Source: Bordetella parapertussis (GTDB taxonomy: Bacteria; Pseudomonadota; Gammaproteobacteria; Burkholderiales; Burkholderiaceae_D). From it: DNA of 33,225 nt. The DNA lies in NCBI GenBank assembly GCA_945883145.1, contig CAMCXB010000023.1, positions 1 to 33,225 of the forward strand, in the 5' to 3' direction. The position numbers and the translations under genes are program-made. Under the pieces are notes generated by a model. The model was not told the DNA's origin, did no database searches, and worked only from the letters and a program-made list of their open reading frames with translations. This document shows positions 1 to 7,893 of this stretch, one piece after another. Position 1 is the first letter of the stretch, and every line of letters begins with the position of its first letter.

Positions 1-981
1 TATACAGATACAGCTTCACTTCAAATAGATGGAAATGAAGAAGGCGGAAGACAAGATGGCAATTATTACATTAAACGAGTAGCAAGAGCAGGTCAAACTT
101 CATCTTTCAAAATTACCGCTATCGATGTGTTTGGTAATACTGATAGCAAAACTATATCCGTTACACGTCAAGTCACAGCATCAAGTCAAATCAAATACGC
201 AGAGCTAAATCCTGCACTAGTAAAAACTCAACCAAGTAAGGATGCAGTAGCAATTATTATTGGCATACAAAATTACAAGCGAGTACCTAAAGCTGATTTT
301 GCAAATAATGATGCACAAGCCTTTTATGACTATGCTATTCGTGCATTGGGTGTAAAGCCAGAAAATATAAAATTACTAGTTGATGAGCAAGCAGATGAAG
401 TAGAAATACTTTCAGCATTCCAAAACTGGTTGCCTGTAAAAGTACGTAAACAAAAAACTGATGTCTATGTTTACTACAGTGGACATGGATTGCCTAGCGA
501 TGATGGTAATTCTTTATACATATTGCCACACGGTGCTGACAAGCAGTTCATGGTAAAGACAGCTATTAATCAGCAAGAAGTCATTGCAGCATTGCAGGCT
601 GTACAACCAAAATCAGTAACTATGTTTATTGATAGTTGCTATAGCGGGCTAACAAGAACGGGTGATGCTCTACTAGCAAGTGCTCGTCCTATAGCAATCA
701 AAGCGAAAAATGTTGATTATCCAACTAACTTTACAGTCATCTCAGCTTCATCGCCTGAGCAAATTTCATGGTCAAGTGCTGAATTAAAGCATGGCATCTT
801 CAGCTATTACTTGATGAAAGGAATGGAAGGTGATGCTGATGAGAATAAAGACGGAAAAATCACAGTAGGAGAAATGCAAAGCTACTTGGCTGATATGGTG
901 GCTAAGCAAGCAATGACAATGAATAGAAAGCAGGTGCCACAGTTAACTGGTGATGCGAATAGAGTGCTAGTAGGAAGATGA
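1..981 (+). CDS. Caspase-family (C14-type) protease, 5' end outside window
   Basis: The frame is open from base 1 to the TGA at 979-981, so this is the C-terminal 326 residues of a longer protein. A GTG at 127 is only an internal codon; the upstream codons encode a beta-rich stretch continuous with it, perhaps the end of an Ig-like or surface domain. The caspase-like fold is recognised from the catalytic His in YYSGHGLP (about residue 162 of the visible part) and the catalytic Cys in IDSCYSG (about residue 213). Near the C terminus, residues 280-291 (DENKDGKITVGE) fit a canonical EF-hand loop, suggesting calcium binding. Bacterial members cleave after basic or acidic residues and are often linked to stress or regulated death; the substrate here is unknown. 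It lies just left of junction A. Confidence 0.85.
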   Translation, partial: YTDTASLQIDGNEEGGRQDGNYYIKRVARAGQTSSFKITAIDVFGNTDSKTISVTRQVTASSQIKYAELNPALVKTQPSKDAVAIIIGIQNYKRVPKADFANNDAQAFYDYAIRALGVKPENIKLLVDEQADEVEILSAFQNWLPVKVRKQKTDVYVYYSGHGLPSDDGNSLYILPHGADKQFMVKTAINQQEVIAALQAVQPKSVTMFIDSCYSGLTRTGDALLASARPIAIKAKNVDYPTNFTVISASSPEQISWSSAELKHGIFSYYLMKGMEGDADENKDGKITVGEMQSYLADMVAKQAMTMNRKQVPQLTGDANRVLVGR

Positions 982-1369
982 TAAAGATATTCAAAGCTAT
1001 TAATAAATTTATTATTTTCTGAAAACTTTTAACACGATATTTTTCTAATTTCGAACCAGGGACCTGCGGATTAACAGAAATCCAGGCGGCTCAAAACTTC
1101 AATATATTCAATGGTTTATGTCAAAAAAATCATTTTGTGTAATAAACTGTGTAATTGCAATATTGTTATCAAAATAGAAATATCGGACATAATGTCCAAA
1201 GTTTCTACGGGAAAACTTGGCAGTGCCACTGGATGACATAACTCTTAAAATGAAAAAGAAAAATTGAAAAAATTCAATTAAATCTCATTTGCAGAGAATA
1301 TCAAGCAAGGTCAGTTAATGAAAGAAAAGGCTTTGACAATTTATAAAATAATTCCAATAATGTTGAATC
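982..1369. other. Gene-free stretch holding junction A and the ars promoter
   Basis: No gene seen. It holds an AT-rich 3' flank of the caspase gene, the tRNA-Asn-like core and right arm of junction A (listed separately), and the arsR promoter at its right end. Confidence 0.7.
1051..1242. repeat. Att-like junction A (tRNA-Asn core plus right arm)
   Basis: Bases 1051-1077 are the reverse complement of a tRNA-Asn segment running from the anticodon loop (CTGTTAA) through the variable loop into the T loop. They match the expected sequence with no visible decay. The right arm follows: CCAGGCGG, two TGTGTAAT direct repeats (1136-1143 and 1148-1155), the palindrome GGACAT-A-ATGTCC (1185-1197) and a further block to about 1242. 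The whole right arm is nearly identical to 6497-6672. Unlike junctions B-E, its left side is tRNA sequence and not the shared left arm. It is therefore read as a hybrid between the tRNA target and an element end (inference). Confidence 0.75.
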
Positions 1370-1372
1370 ATG
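1333..1372 (+). promoter_or_regulatory. arsR promoter and candidate ArsR operator
   Basis: A consensus -35 TTGACA (1333-1338) is followed after 17 bases by an AATAAT -10 (1356-1361). An imperfect inverted repeat, ATTCCAAT...GTTGAAT (about 1351-1368), overlaps the -10, where ArsR operators usually lie. Transcription would begin near 1368, only about two bases before the arsR ATG, which suggests a leaderless message. Confidence 0.6.
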
Positions 1373-1696
1373 GAAGAAAAATACGTTATTAGAGCACTTG
1401 CTGCTCTAGCTCAACCCAATCGCCTGCAGATTTTTCGATTGCTAGTAGTAAGTGGCAAAGGTGGAATGACTCCTGCGTTGCTTGCGCAGGAATTGTGCAT
1501 ACCTGCAAATACACTTTCATTTCACTTGAAAGAATTAATGTATGCCGATCTGATTTCTCAGGAGCGCAGCGGCCGCAATCTGATTTACAGAGCTCAATAT
1601 GACCGAATGAATGCTGTACTCGGCTTTCTGTCTCAAAACTGTTGTCAAGGTGAAGAGTGTGAAGTAACGCCTGAAGAAATTTGTAAGACTTGTTAA
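1370..1696 (+). CDS. arsR: ArsR-family arsenite-responsive repressor
   Basis: Winged-helix repressor of 108 residues, the usual ArsR length. The recognition helix lies in the TLSFHLKEL region (48-56). Cysteines at 91, 92, 97, 105 and 108 cluster at the C terminus and probably form the As(III)/Sb(III) site; this C-terminal placement occurs in some ArsR types, in contrast to the E. coli helix-3 CVC motif. Binding of arsenite should release it from the operator overlapping its own -10. It is first in a five-gene operon. No Shine-Dalgarno sequence precedes the ATG, in agreement with the promoter position suggesting a leaderless transcript; the next in-frame Met (residue 33) would delete the DNA-binding domain. 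Confidence 0.93.
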   Translation: MEEKYVIRALAALAQPNRLQIFRLLVVSGKGGMTPALLAQELCIPANTLSFHLKELMYADLISQERSGRNLIYRAQYDRMNAVLGFLSQNCCQGEECEVTPEEICKTC

Positions 1697-1712
1697 AAGA
1701 AAGGAATTAAAA

Positions 1713-2216
1713 ATGAGTGAAGAAAAGATATTGAACGTATTGTTTTTATGTACCCATAATTCCGCTCGCAGTATTATGGCTGAGGCAATACTCAATCATT
1801 CCTCTAATGGAAGGTTTAAAGCGTTTTCTGCTGGAAGTAGTCCAAAAGAAAATCAAAAGCCGAATCCTATGGCGATTACAGTGTTGGATACCTCTGGCAT
1901 CTCCACAGCTGGATTAACTAGTAAAAGTTGGGATGTGTTTGCATTGCCAGATGCGCCGCATATGGATTTAGTGATTACTGTTTGCGATAACGCGGCTGGC
2001 GAAGTCTGTCCTTTTTGGCCTGGTCAACCAGCTACTGCCCACTGGGGCTATCCAGATCCTTCTGAAGCGGAAGGTGACGATGCGAAAAAATTGGAAGCTT
2101 TTAGGCAAACGATGCATGCAATTAAAAGGCGCATAGATATTTTTACTAGTCTTCCTTTAAGAAGCTTGAGTAAGTTAGCTTTAGAAACCGAAGCGCGTAA
2201 ATTAGCAACGCAATGA
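1713..2216 (+). CDS. arsC: Arsenate reductase, LMW-phosphatase (thioredoxin-coupled) type
   Basis: Reduces As(V) to As(III) using a fold shared with low-molecular-weight tyrosine phosphatases. The P-loop CX5R is visible as CTHNSAR at residues 13-19, and a catalytic-type Asp sits in GYPDPSEAEG. Length 167 residues is at the long end for the family. An AAAGGA ribosome site sits before the ATG. It lies 16 bases after arsR and overlaps the aquaporin gene by 4 bases (ATGA), so translation is probably coupled. A second, unrelated arsC follows in the same operon. Which thiol system regenerates this enzyme cannot be told from the sequence alone. Confidence 0.92.
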   Translation: MSEEKILNVLFLCTHNSARSIMAEAILNHSSNGRFKAFSAGSSPKENQKPNPMAITVLDTSGISTAGLTSKSWDVFALPDAPHMDLVITVCDNAAGEVCPFWPGQPATAHWGYPDPSEAEGDDAKKLEAFRQTMHAIKRRIDIFTSLPLRSLSKLALETEARKLATQ

Positions 2217-2872
2217 TCCACTGGAAAAGATATCTTTCTGAGTTGGTCGGTACGGGGTCATTGTTGTGTGCAGTGATTGGCTCTGGAATCATGGCTGAAC
2301 AACTGGCAAGCGGAAACTTGGCGATTGCGCTATTAGCCAATACGCTTGCCACAGTCTTTGCGCTATATGTATTGATTGAGACACTAGGGCCTATTAGTGG
2401 AGCGCATTTCAATCCTGTTGTTTCAATTGTTCTAGCGTTTCGTAAAGATTTAGCGCGTCATCATTTGTTCGGATATGTGATAGCGCAATTTGCGGGTGCC
2501 GCGTTGGGTGCATGGGTAGCTCATGCAATGTTTGATCTTGAAATATTACAATGGTCTACAAAAGTGCGAACTGGTCCATCGCAGTGGTTCGCTGAATTGG
2601 TGGCTACAGGCGGATTAATATTCGTAATTTTTCGCTCTCCCGAAGGTAAAGCTTCTACTCTCGTTGCTTGCTATATTGGAGCGGCCTATTGGTTCACTGC
2701 GAGTACATCATTTGCGAATCCAGCGGCTGCCTTTGGACGGATGTTCACCAATACATTTGCCGGTATCTCGCCTGCAGATGTGCCTGCTTTTATGGTTGCT
2801 CAGATAGTTGGCGGATTCCTTGGATTCATGTTGTATTTGCTGTTGAAGTCTGAACATCATCATAGTCATTAA
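2213..2872 (+). CDS. aqpS: Aquaglyceroporin (MIP family) in ars operon, AqpS-like
   Basis: Six-helix membrane channel of 219 residues. The two half-helix motifs are NPV (67-69, in GAHFNPVVS) and NPA (179-181, in SFANPAAAFGR); the first departs from the usual NPA. In Sinorhizobium meliloti an aquaglyceroporin (AqpS) encoded with arsR, arsC and arsH lets arsenite produced by ArsC leave the cell down its gradient, replacing an ArsB or Acr3 pump. The same setting here, with no pump gene in the operon, points to that role. The C terminus ends in a His-rich tail (HHHSH). It overlaps the preceding arsC by 4 bases. Confidence 0.88.
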   Translation: MIHWKRYLSELVGTGSLLCAVIGSGIMAEQLASGNLAIALLANTLATVFALYVLIETLGPISGAHFNPVVSIVLAFRKDLARHHLFGYVIAQFAGAALGAWVAHAMFDLEILQWSTKVRTGPSQWFAELVATGGLIFVIFRSPEGKASTLVACYIGAAYWFTASTSFANPAAAFGRMFTNTFAGISPADVPAFMVAQIVGGFLGFMLYLLLKSEHHHSH

Positions 2873-2881
2873 GAAATATAC

Positions 2882-3298
2882 ATGGTCAAAATTTTTCATA
2901 ACCCAAAGTGCGGTACATCACGCAACACATTAGCCTTGATTCGTAATTCAGGTGTTGAGCCCGAGGTGGTTTTGTATTTAGAGACGCCACCTTCAAAACA
3001 GCAACTCACGCATTTGATCGCGGATATGTCTATACCTGTTAGAGATGTACTCCGTCAGAAAGATACGCCCTACGAAGAATTAGATTTGGGAAATACCAAA
3101 TGGTCTGATGAAGAATTAATTGACTTCATGGTAGCTCATCCGATTCTCATTAATCGTCCTATCGTTGTCACTCCACTCGGCGCTAAGCTTTGTCGTCCAT
3201 CTGAATTAGTACTCGATATTCTTGAACATCCTCAGCTTGGTGCATTCACAAAAGAAGATGGCGAAGTAGTGATTAATGAGAAAGGCTTACGTGTCTAA
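2882..3298 (+). CDS. arsC: Arsenate reductase, glutaredoxin-dependent (E. coli ArsC type)
   Basis: Residues 6-15 (HNPKCGTSRN) carry the catalytic Cys10 of the plasmid R773/E. coli ArsC family, and the C-terminal half (LINRPIVVTPLGAKLCRPSE) contains the conserved arginines that hold the oxyanion. Length 138 residues is typical. This class forms an arsenate-thiol adduct resolved by glutathione and glutaredoxin. It is unrelated in fold to the arsC at 1713-2216, giving the operon two chemically distinct reductases. It starts 9 bases after the aquaporin gene and its 3' end overlaps arsH. Confidence 0.95.
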   Translation: MVKIFHNPKCGTSRNTLALIRNSGVEPEVVLYLETPPSKQQLTHLIADMSIPVRDVLRQKDTPYEELDLGNTKWSDEELIDFMVAHPILINRPIVVTPLGAKLCRPSELVLDILEHPQLGAFTKEDGEVVINEKGLRV

Positions 3299-4013
3299 AG
3301 TCACAGATACATTATCTAATCTTGATGAAACTTGCTTCAAGGTACCTGAACAACAGTTATTAGCGCCAACGCATTTATCAACGCATCCTCCACGAATTTT
3401 AATGTTGTATGGTTCTTTGCGTGAACGCTCTTACAGTAAGTTATTGACGCTAGAAGCAGCTAGGTTGCTTAAAGCTATGGGGGCAGAGGTGAAAGTGTTT
3501 GATCCATTGGATCTGCCACAACCTGATGCTGCACCTGATACGCATCCTAAGGTGCAAGAACTTAGAGAGATGGCGCAATGGTCCGAGGGCATGGTCTGGT
3601 GTTCCCCTGAACGTCATGGTGCCATGACGGGCATTATGAAAAGTCAGATTGATTGGATACCTTTATCTGTAGGTGCTGTTCGTCCTACACAGGGAAAAAC
3701 TTTGGCGGTGATGGAAGTTTGCGGAGGTTCCCAGTCCTTCAATGCTGTGAATCAGATGCGTATTTTAGGTCGTTGGATGCGTATGCTTACGATTCCAAAT
3801 CAAAGTTCGGTTGCCAAAGCATTCTTAGAGTTTGAAGAAGATGGTCGTATGAAGCCATCAGCATATTACGATAGGGTAGTAGATGTGATGGAGGAGTTGG
3901 TGAAGTTTACGCTTTTAACTCGAGATATAGCACCTTACTTAGTTGACCGTTATAGCGAGCGTAAAGAATCAGCTCAAGAACTTTCGAAAAGAGTAAATCA
4001 GAAATCTGTCTAA
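3276..4013 (+). CDS. arsH: ArsH organoarsenical/NADPH-dependent FMN oxidoreductase
   Basis: Flavodoxin-like NADPH:FMN reductase. The FMN phosphate-binding loop is visible as YGSLRERSYS, followed by ArsH-typical segments GMVWCSPERHGAMTG and EVCGGSQSFNAVNQ. ArsH proteins oxidise trivalent methylarsenicals to less toxic pentavalent forms and can reduce quinones or chromate. Length 245 residues is normal. The ATG at 3276 overlaps arsC by 23 bases; a GTG at 3291 in the same frame has a better placed AAAGG and may be the true start, cutting five residues. It is last in the ars operon. Confidence 0.93.
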   Translation: MRKAYVSKVTDTLSNLDETCFKVPEQQLLAPTHLSTHPPRILMLYGSLRERSYSKLLTLEAARLLKAMGAEVKVFDPLDLPQPDAAPDTHPKVQELREMAQWSEGMVWCSPERHGAMTGIMKSQIDWIPLSVGAVRPTQGKTLAVMEVCGGSQSFNAVNQMRILGRWMRMLTIPNQSSVAKAFLEFEEDGRMKPSAYYDRVVDVMEELVKFTLLTRDIAPYLVDRYSERKESAQELSKRVNQKSV

Positions 4014-4689
4014 ACACTTTAGATTTTAAGATTACTAGCTAAAAGAGCCCTGCATCATTAATCATTGCTTTGATTAATATGTTTCTGTACTAATTGTGTC
4101 GCAATATTAGGTCTATCTAATGGACTCAGTAGCGTATTTGTGGCTTGCGAGATATTAAATCTTATTACCTAATTGGTACCAATTCTTCTGATTAATAGAA
4201 ATCCAGGCGCCTAAAAATTCATTAAAATCAATGAGTTATATTAAAAATATCATTTTGTGTAATAATCTGTGTAATAACATATAGTTATCAAAATAACAAT
4301 TTTGGGACATAATGTCCCGATATTATTTTCTTCAAATTGAAAATCACCGAAGATTAAACAACATCATAAAATCGAAAAAATTATTCATAGAATCTCTTCA
4401 TATTAATTTTTTCGACATCATATCTATGATCTGCTGTTAGTTTAGGAACACAAGATAAGAGAGTTCTACATCATAAATCATCGCGATCGAACGCAACGCA
4501 TTCTTATCTGACATCGCTATTTCGACACAACCTAAAAAACTGGATTAATGCTTAAAATCCTAATCATTGGCCAGAAATAAGCAGAAAAGCTTGTAATCCC
4601 TTTTAAAATAAATGGAATCTACACAGTCATCTCCAATAAGTGGCAAGATGGGGCGGTAGAAGTACGTTATTCAAAGGGAAGTCTCATCC
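4014..4689. other. Gene-free stretch holding junction B and a decayed second left arm
   Basis: No gene seen. It holds junction B (4041-4318). After it, 4430-4463 repeats the left-arm motif (AGTTTAGGAACACAAGATAA), followed near 4540-4550 by CTGGATTAATG, a poor match to the core. This may be the remnant of a further junction. The promoter for the nfeD-like gene is presumably near 4600-4680 but is not clear. Confidence 0.6.
4041..4318. repeat. Att-like junction B (left arm, core, right arm)
   Basis: The left arm 4041-4187 aligns with 23765-23914 of junction E over about 150 bases, including a shared GGTACCAATTCTTCTGATTAA block at its end. The core CTGATTAATAG is at 4188-4198. The right arm has CCAGGCGCC, TGTGTAAT repeats at 4256-4263 and 4268-4275, and the palindrome GGGACAT-A-ATGTCCC at 4304-4318. 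The palindrome is one pair longer than in junctions A and C, with both arms changed together. It separates the ars operon from the nfeD/qmcA pair. Confidence 0.75.
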
Positions 4690-5118
4690 ATGAACGAATC
4701 AAGCATTTGGTGGATCATTGTAGGCACACTTGTATGCATAGATCTGATGACGGGTACTTTTTACTTGCTCATGCTCGCCATCGGCGCATCAGCGGCTGCC
4801 ATTGCAGCGCACGCACAATACAGTTTTACAACACAAGTCATCACAGGATCGGTGGTCGGCGGACTGGCCGTTATTTTTTGGCGCATTTATGCTTTACAAA
4901 AATTAAAGACTCACCCAGAACAAGTTGCTGCTCAGCACTTGGATGTTGGTGAAACAGTGGAGGTACATGAATGGCTAAGCAATGGCACTGCACAAGTTAA
5001 GCACAGAGGGGCCTTCTGGACTGCTATTTGCGCAGAAGGAAGCCCGCAAGGTTTAGGCTTTTATCAAATCCAAGATATCCAAGGCAATACTTTGGTGCTG
5101 CATAAAATTTTAATTTAA
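4690..5118 (+). CDS. NfeD-like membrane protein (YbbJ type)
   Basis: Short NfeD protein of 142 residues. Two to three hydrophobic segments occupy about residues 6-65, followed by a soluble OB-fold-like domain (about 80-142) containing GETVEVHEWLSNGTAQVKHRG, the usual pattern of NfeD C-terminal domains. It lacks the ClpP-like protease domain of long NfeD proteins. The gene lies 25 bases ahead of the SPFH gene; the same pairing in E. coli is ybbJ-qmcA. NfeD proteins are thought to partner the adjacent SPFH protein in membrane microdomains. A GGGAAG ribosome site lies about 10 bases before the ATG. Confidence 0.88.
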   Translation: MNESSIWWIIVGTLVCIDLMTGTFYLLMLAIGASAAAIAAHAQYSFTTQVITGSVVGGLAVIFWRIYALQKLKTHPEQVAAQHLDVGETVEVHEWLSNGTAQVKHRGAFWTAICAEGSPQGLGFYQIQDIQGNTLVLHKILI

Positions 5119-5143
5119 CGTCAGCTTCTTAAGAAGGAAAATT

Positions 5144-6064
5144 ATGGAAATTTCAATCGTCCTCTTGGCCATTGCGGTCTTGTTTATCATCAAAACAGTA
5201 AAGGTCGTACCTCAGCAAAACGCATGGGTAGTTGAGCGCTTAGGCAAGTACCATGGTAGCCTCACTCCCGGTCTAAATTTTGTGTTGCCTTTCATAGATA
5301 AAGTTATTCAAAAGCACAGTCTTAAAGAAATTCCACTCGATGTGCCTAGTCAAGTTTGTATCACCCGAGACAACACTCAACTGCAGGTGGATGGTATTTT
5401 GTACTTTCAGGTCACTGATCCCAAGTTGGCTAGCTATGGATCGTCCGACTACATCATTGCAGTAACGCAATTAGCACAAACCAGTTTGCGTAGCGTAATT
5501 GGTAAATTGGAGCTAGATAAAACATTTGAAGAGCGCGATATCATCAATGCGCAAGTGGTTGCAGCCATCGATGAAGCAGCGTTGAACTGGGGCGTCAAAG
5601 TACTTCGTTACGAAATCAAAGACCTCACCCCACCTAAAGAAATTTTGCACGCCATGCAATCGCAAATTACGGCTGAACGCGAAAAGCGTGCCCTCATTGC
5701 AGCATCAGAGGGACGTCGTCAAGAACAAATAAACATTGCCACAGGCGAGCGAGAGGCCTTCATTGCTCGCTCGGAGGGTGAGAAGCAGGCAGTGATCAAC
5801 AAAGCCGAAGGTGATGCTGCATCTATATTGGCGGTGGCCGAAGCAACCGCACATGCCATTGAACGCATTGCCTCTGCTATTCAAAAACCGGGTGGCGAAC
5901 AAGCGGTACAACTTAAAGTGGCTGAGCAAGCGGTCATTGCCTACAGCAAAGTGGCACAAGATTCTAAAACCACGCTCATCGTGCCCGGGAACATGAGCGA
6001 GGTTTCCTCTCTCGTTGCCTCAGCAATGCAAATGGTGACTACAGTAAAAAATGCGGGGCACTGA
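5144..6064 (+). CDS. qmcA: SPFH/stomatin-family membrane protein, QmcA-like
   Basis: 306 residues: an N-terminal membrane helix (about 2-20), an SPFH/PHB domain (about 22-180, with VPQQNAWVVERLGKYHG and the LAQTSLRSVIGKLELD segment), then a long Ala/Glu-rich coiled coil (about 175-260) with the EGRRQEQI and SEGEKQA repeats typical of stomatins. Such proteins form large ring- or cage-like oligomers and organise membrane domains; E. coli QmcA interacts genetically with FtsH and HtpX quality control. It follows an AAGAAGGA ribosome site and is co-oriented with the NfeD-like gene. The pair stands alone between junctions B and C. Confidence 0.92.
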   Translation: MEISIVLLAIAVLFIIKTVKVVPQQNAWVVERLGKYHGSLTPGLNFVLPFIDKVIQKHSLKEIPLDVPSQVCITRDNTQLQVDGILYFQVTDPKLASYGSSDYIIAVTQLAQTSLRSVIGKLELDKTFEERDIINAQVVAAIDEAALNWGVKVLRYEIKDLTPPKEILHAMQSQITAEREKRALIAASEGRRQEQINIATGEREAFIARSEGEKQAVINKAEGDAASILAVAEATAHAIERIASAIQKPGGEQAVQLKVAEQAVIAYSKVAQDSKTTLIVPGNMSEVSSLVASAMQMVTTVKNAGH

Positions 6065-6090
6065 AGTCACGCCATTCATCTTCGGTCAAC

Positions 6091-6129
6091 AAAAAACTGC
6101 CTCGATATCTAGCTCAGATGTGAGGCAGT
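6091..6129 (-). terminator. Candidate hairpin terminator
   Basis: ACTGCCTC (6096-6103) pairs with GAGGCAGT (6122-6129) across an 18-base loop. The run of A at 6091-6096 gives a U-tract when read on the minus strand. There is no T-run on the plus side, so it would work best for minus-strand transcripts, but it may also mark the end of the qmcA message. Confidence 0.4.
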
Positions 6130-6310
6130 AACAGTTGGCGAATTCAAGTTAAGCGCCTTCTCCCTATTAGTTGCTAACACTGGAATATCAAAGGTAATGA
6201 AAGAAATAACTCTCGTCTTGTGATCAATCCTATGAAAATTTTTTATCTAAAGAAATTTCATTTTTTTTAAAAACTGTTCTTCGTAGGCCACTTCAAGGTG
6301 GACTTACTTA

Positions 6311-6672
6311 CCTGCTAACAGTTAAGACCATAAGGTAAGAGAGTCTTATATGCATCAAAAGTAATTGCACTGATACTGCCTGCTTCTGAACAGGGTTCAG
6401 GGGACAGTGTGGCATGAATTAAGAGCTCAATTATCTGCTTATAAAACCAATTGGAATGAGCTTCTAAAAGCGTCATAGCCAATGTTTGATTTTCCTCTGA
6501 TTAACAGAAATCCAGGCGGCTCAAAATTTCAATATATTCAATGGCTTATATAAAAAAAATCATTTTGTGTAATAAACTGTGCAATTGAAATATAGTTGTC
6601 AAAATAGAAATATCGGACATAATGTCCAAAGTTTCTTCGGGAAAACTTGGTAGTGCCTCTGGATGACATAAC
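6311..6672. repeat. Att-like junction C (left arm, core, right arm)
   Basis: The left arm 6311-6494 aligns with 22461-22644 of junction D; both end with CCAATGTTTGATTTT. The core CTGATTAACAG is near 6497-6507. The right arm (CCAGGCGG, TGTGTAAT at 6566-6573, TGTGCAAT at 6578-6585, palindrome GGACAT-A-ATGTCC at 6615-6627, then a block to 6672) is almost base for base that of junction A. It separates nfeD/qmcA from the photoreceptor block. Confidence 0.75.
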
Positions 6673-6828
6673 GCAGAAAAATCAATTATAAGAACTTAAA
6701 AAAATAATCAATTAAGTCTACTGAACTACTGACATTTAAGGACCACAATCTCAGAAAGAAATTTTGTTAATCTGTCTTTAAAAGGAGTACTAAAAATTAA
6801 GTAAGATCAGGTGAGCGAGCTTTGCAAA

Positions 6829-7731
6829 TCACTTAGTAAAAGAAATGTCACTCAGAGCAGTAACTGCATCATTGAGATTGTAGATAATTTTCACACCTTT
6901 AGGTTTATTTCTAACAGCAGAAATACCCGCACCTCCTGCCCATATTTGAATATGCGGCGCAAGCAATCGGCGAAGATGCAATAGAGTAGGCAAAACATCG
7001 CGAGCTGGGTAAGCAAAACTAAATGAAAGAGCGACTACATCAGCCTTACATGAAACAGTAGCCAATTTTAGATTGTTCAACGGTATATCAGATCCGATGT
7101 TGATAGTGATAGCTCCCTGCTCAGCAAGCACTGCCTCAGCCATCAACAAGCCAAGCAAATGATGCTCTCCCGGAGGAAGAGAGAATAAAATAACTGGCAA
7201 ACCTTGCCTTGGTAGAAAATTAAGAATCTCTGACTGCAAATAGCGTTCGACATATGCAGTGCAAAGATGTTCGTGATGAATGTCGATTTCATCACGAGTC
7301 CAAGCATCTCCAATACTAATCATCAGTGGAGTGATCGTACTTTGAACAAAATCGAACATTGTTTGCTCGCATCGCTTCTCTGCTAAAAAATCTACAAATC
7401 CTTTCAAATTAGCAAGCTTGATGTAATCAATAAATTTAATAGTTGATTCATCTGGTATTGCAGCCTGAATATTGAGGCCGATTCCTATCTTTAGCTTTTC
7501 TAGTTCCAATGTTGACTTGCCTACAATTTGTGCAGGTTTAAAGCCAGCTTCTAACAATCGTTTTATTAAGAGAAGCTGATTGACAGTAGTAAGTGAGTAG
7601 GCCGCCTCACCACTAAGATTTGATTCCTTGGGAGGAAATCCAAATCTCTGGCGCCACTTTCTTAATTGCCCTTTCCCAAATCCAGTTATAAATTCGATTT
7701 CAGATGGATAATAAAATTGGCTTTTACGCAT
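6829..7731 (-). CDS. MerR-family regulator with cobalamin-binding photosensor domain (CarH/LitR type)
   Basis: 300 residues: MerR winged helix (about 5-75), a helical cobalamin cap domain (about 85-165) and a Rossmann B12-binding domain (about 168-295). Both B12 signatures of CarH-type photoreceptors are present. W144-x9-E154-H155 packs over the upper face of adenosylcobalamin. E179-x-H181-x-x-G184 supplies the lower axial His. In this family the dark tetramer represses and light cleaves the Co-C bond to release DNA. It is divergent from the AerR-like gene, with a palindrome-rich intergenic region that may serve both. Likely targets are nearby light-stress genes (inference). AdoCbl use is inferred from motifs only. 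Confidence 0.9.
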   Translation of the reverse strand: MRKSQFYYPSEIEFITGFGKGQLRKWRQRFGFPPKESNLSGEAAYSLTTVNQLLLIKRLLEAGFKPAQIVGKSTLELEKLKIGIGLNIQAAIPDESTIKFIDYIKLANLKGFVDFLAEKRCEQTMFDFVQSTITPLMISIGDAWTRDEIDIHHEHLCTAYVERYLQSEILNFLPRQGLPVILFSLPPGEHHLLGLLMAEAVLAEQGAITINIGSDIPLNNLKLATVSCKADVVALSFSFAYPARDVLPTLLHLRRLLAPHIQIWAGGAGISAVRNKPKGVKIIYNLNDAVTALSDISFTK

Positions 7732-7760
7732 GATTATTCACGGTAACAGCTAAATAAACA

Positions 7761-7789
7761 TTTGTCCTATCTATTTTGTCACGGACAAA
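7761..7789. promoter_or_regulatory. Candidate operator with three TTTGTC half-sites
   Basis: In the 162-base divergent intergenic region, TTTGTCC (7761-7767) is followed by the palindrome TTTGTC-ACG-GACAAA (7775-7789), giving one direct and two inverted half-sites. The position just upstream of the MerR-type gene suits autoregulation by that protein. This is inference from position and symmetry. Confidence 0.45.
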
Positions 7790-7893
7790 GTAAATATAAT
7801 TTTTTTAACAATCAATAATTAAATCTAAATCTAAGTTCTTCACTTGAATAATAAAACGAATAACTTAACTTTTTAATATAAAGGGGTTAGCTA

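Larger units (their letters stand above)
6065..6828. other. Gene-free stretch holding junction C
   Basis: No gene seen. It holds a hairpin (6091-6129), the left arm, core and right arm of junction C (6311-6672), and an AT-rich tail reaching the stop codon of the MerR-type gene. Confidence 0.65.

Noticed and set aside
127..981. Caspase gene starting at GTG 127
   Set aside because: The frame is open to base 1 and encodes a continuous domain upstream, so the start lies outside the window.
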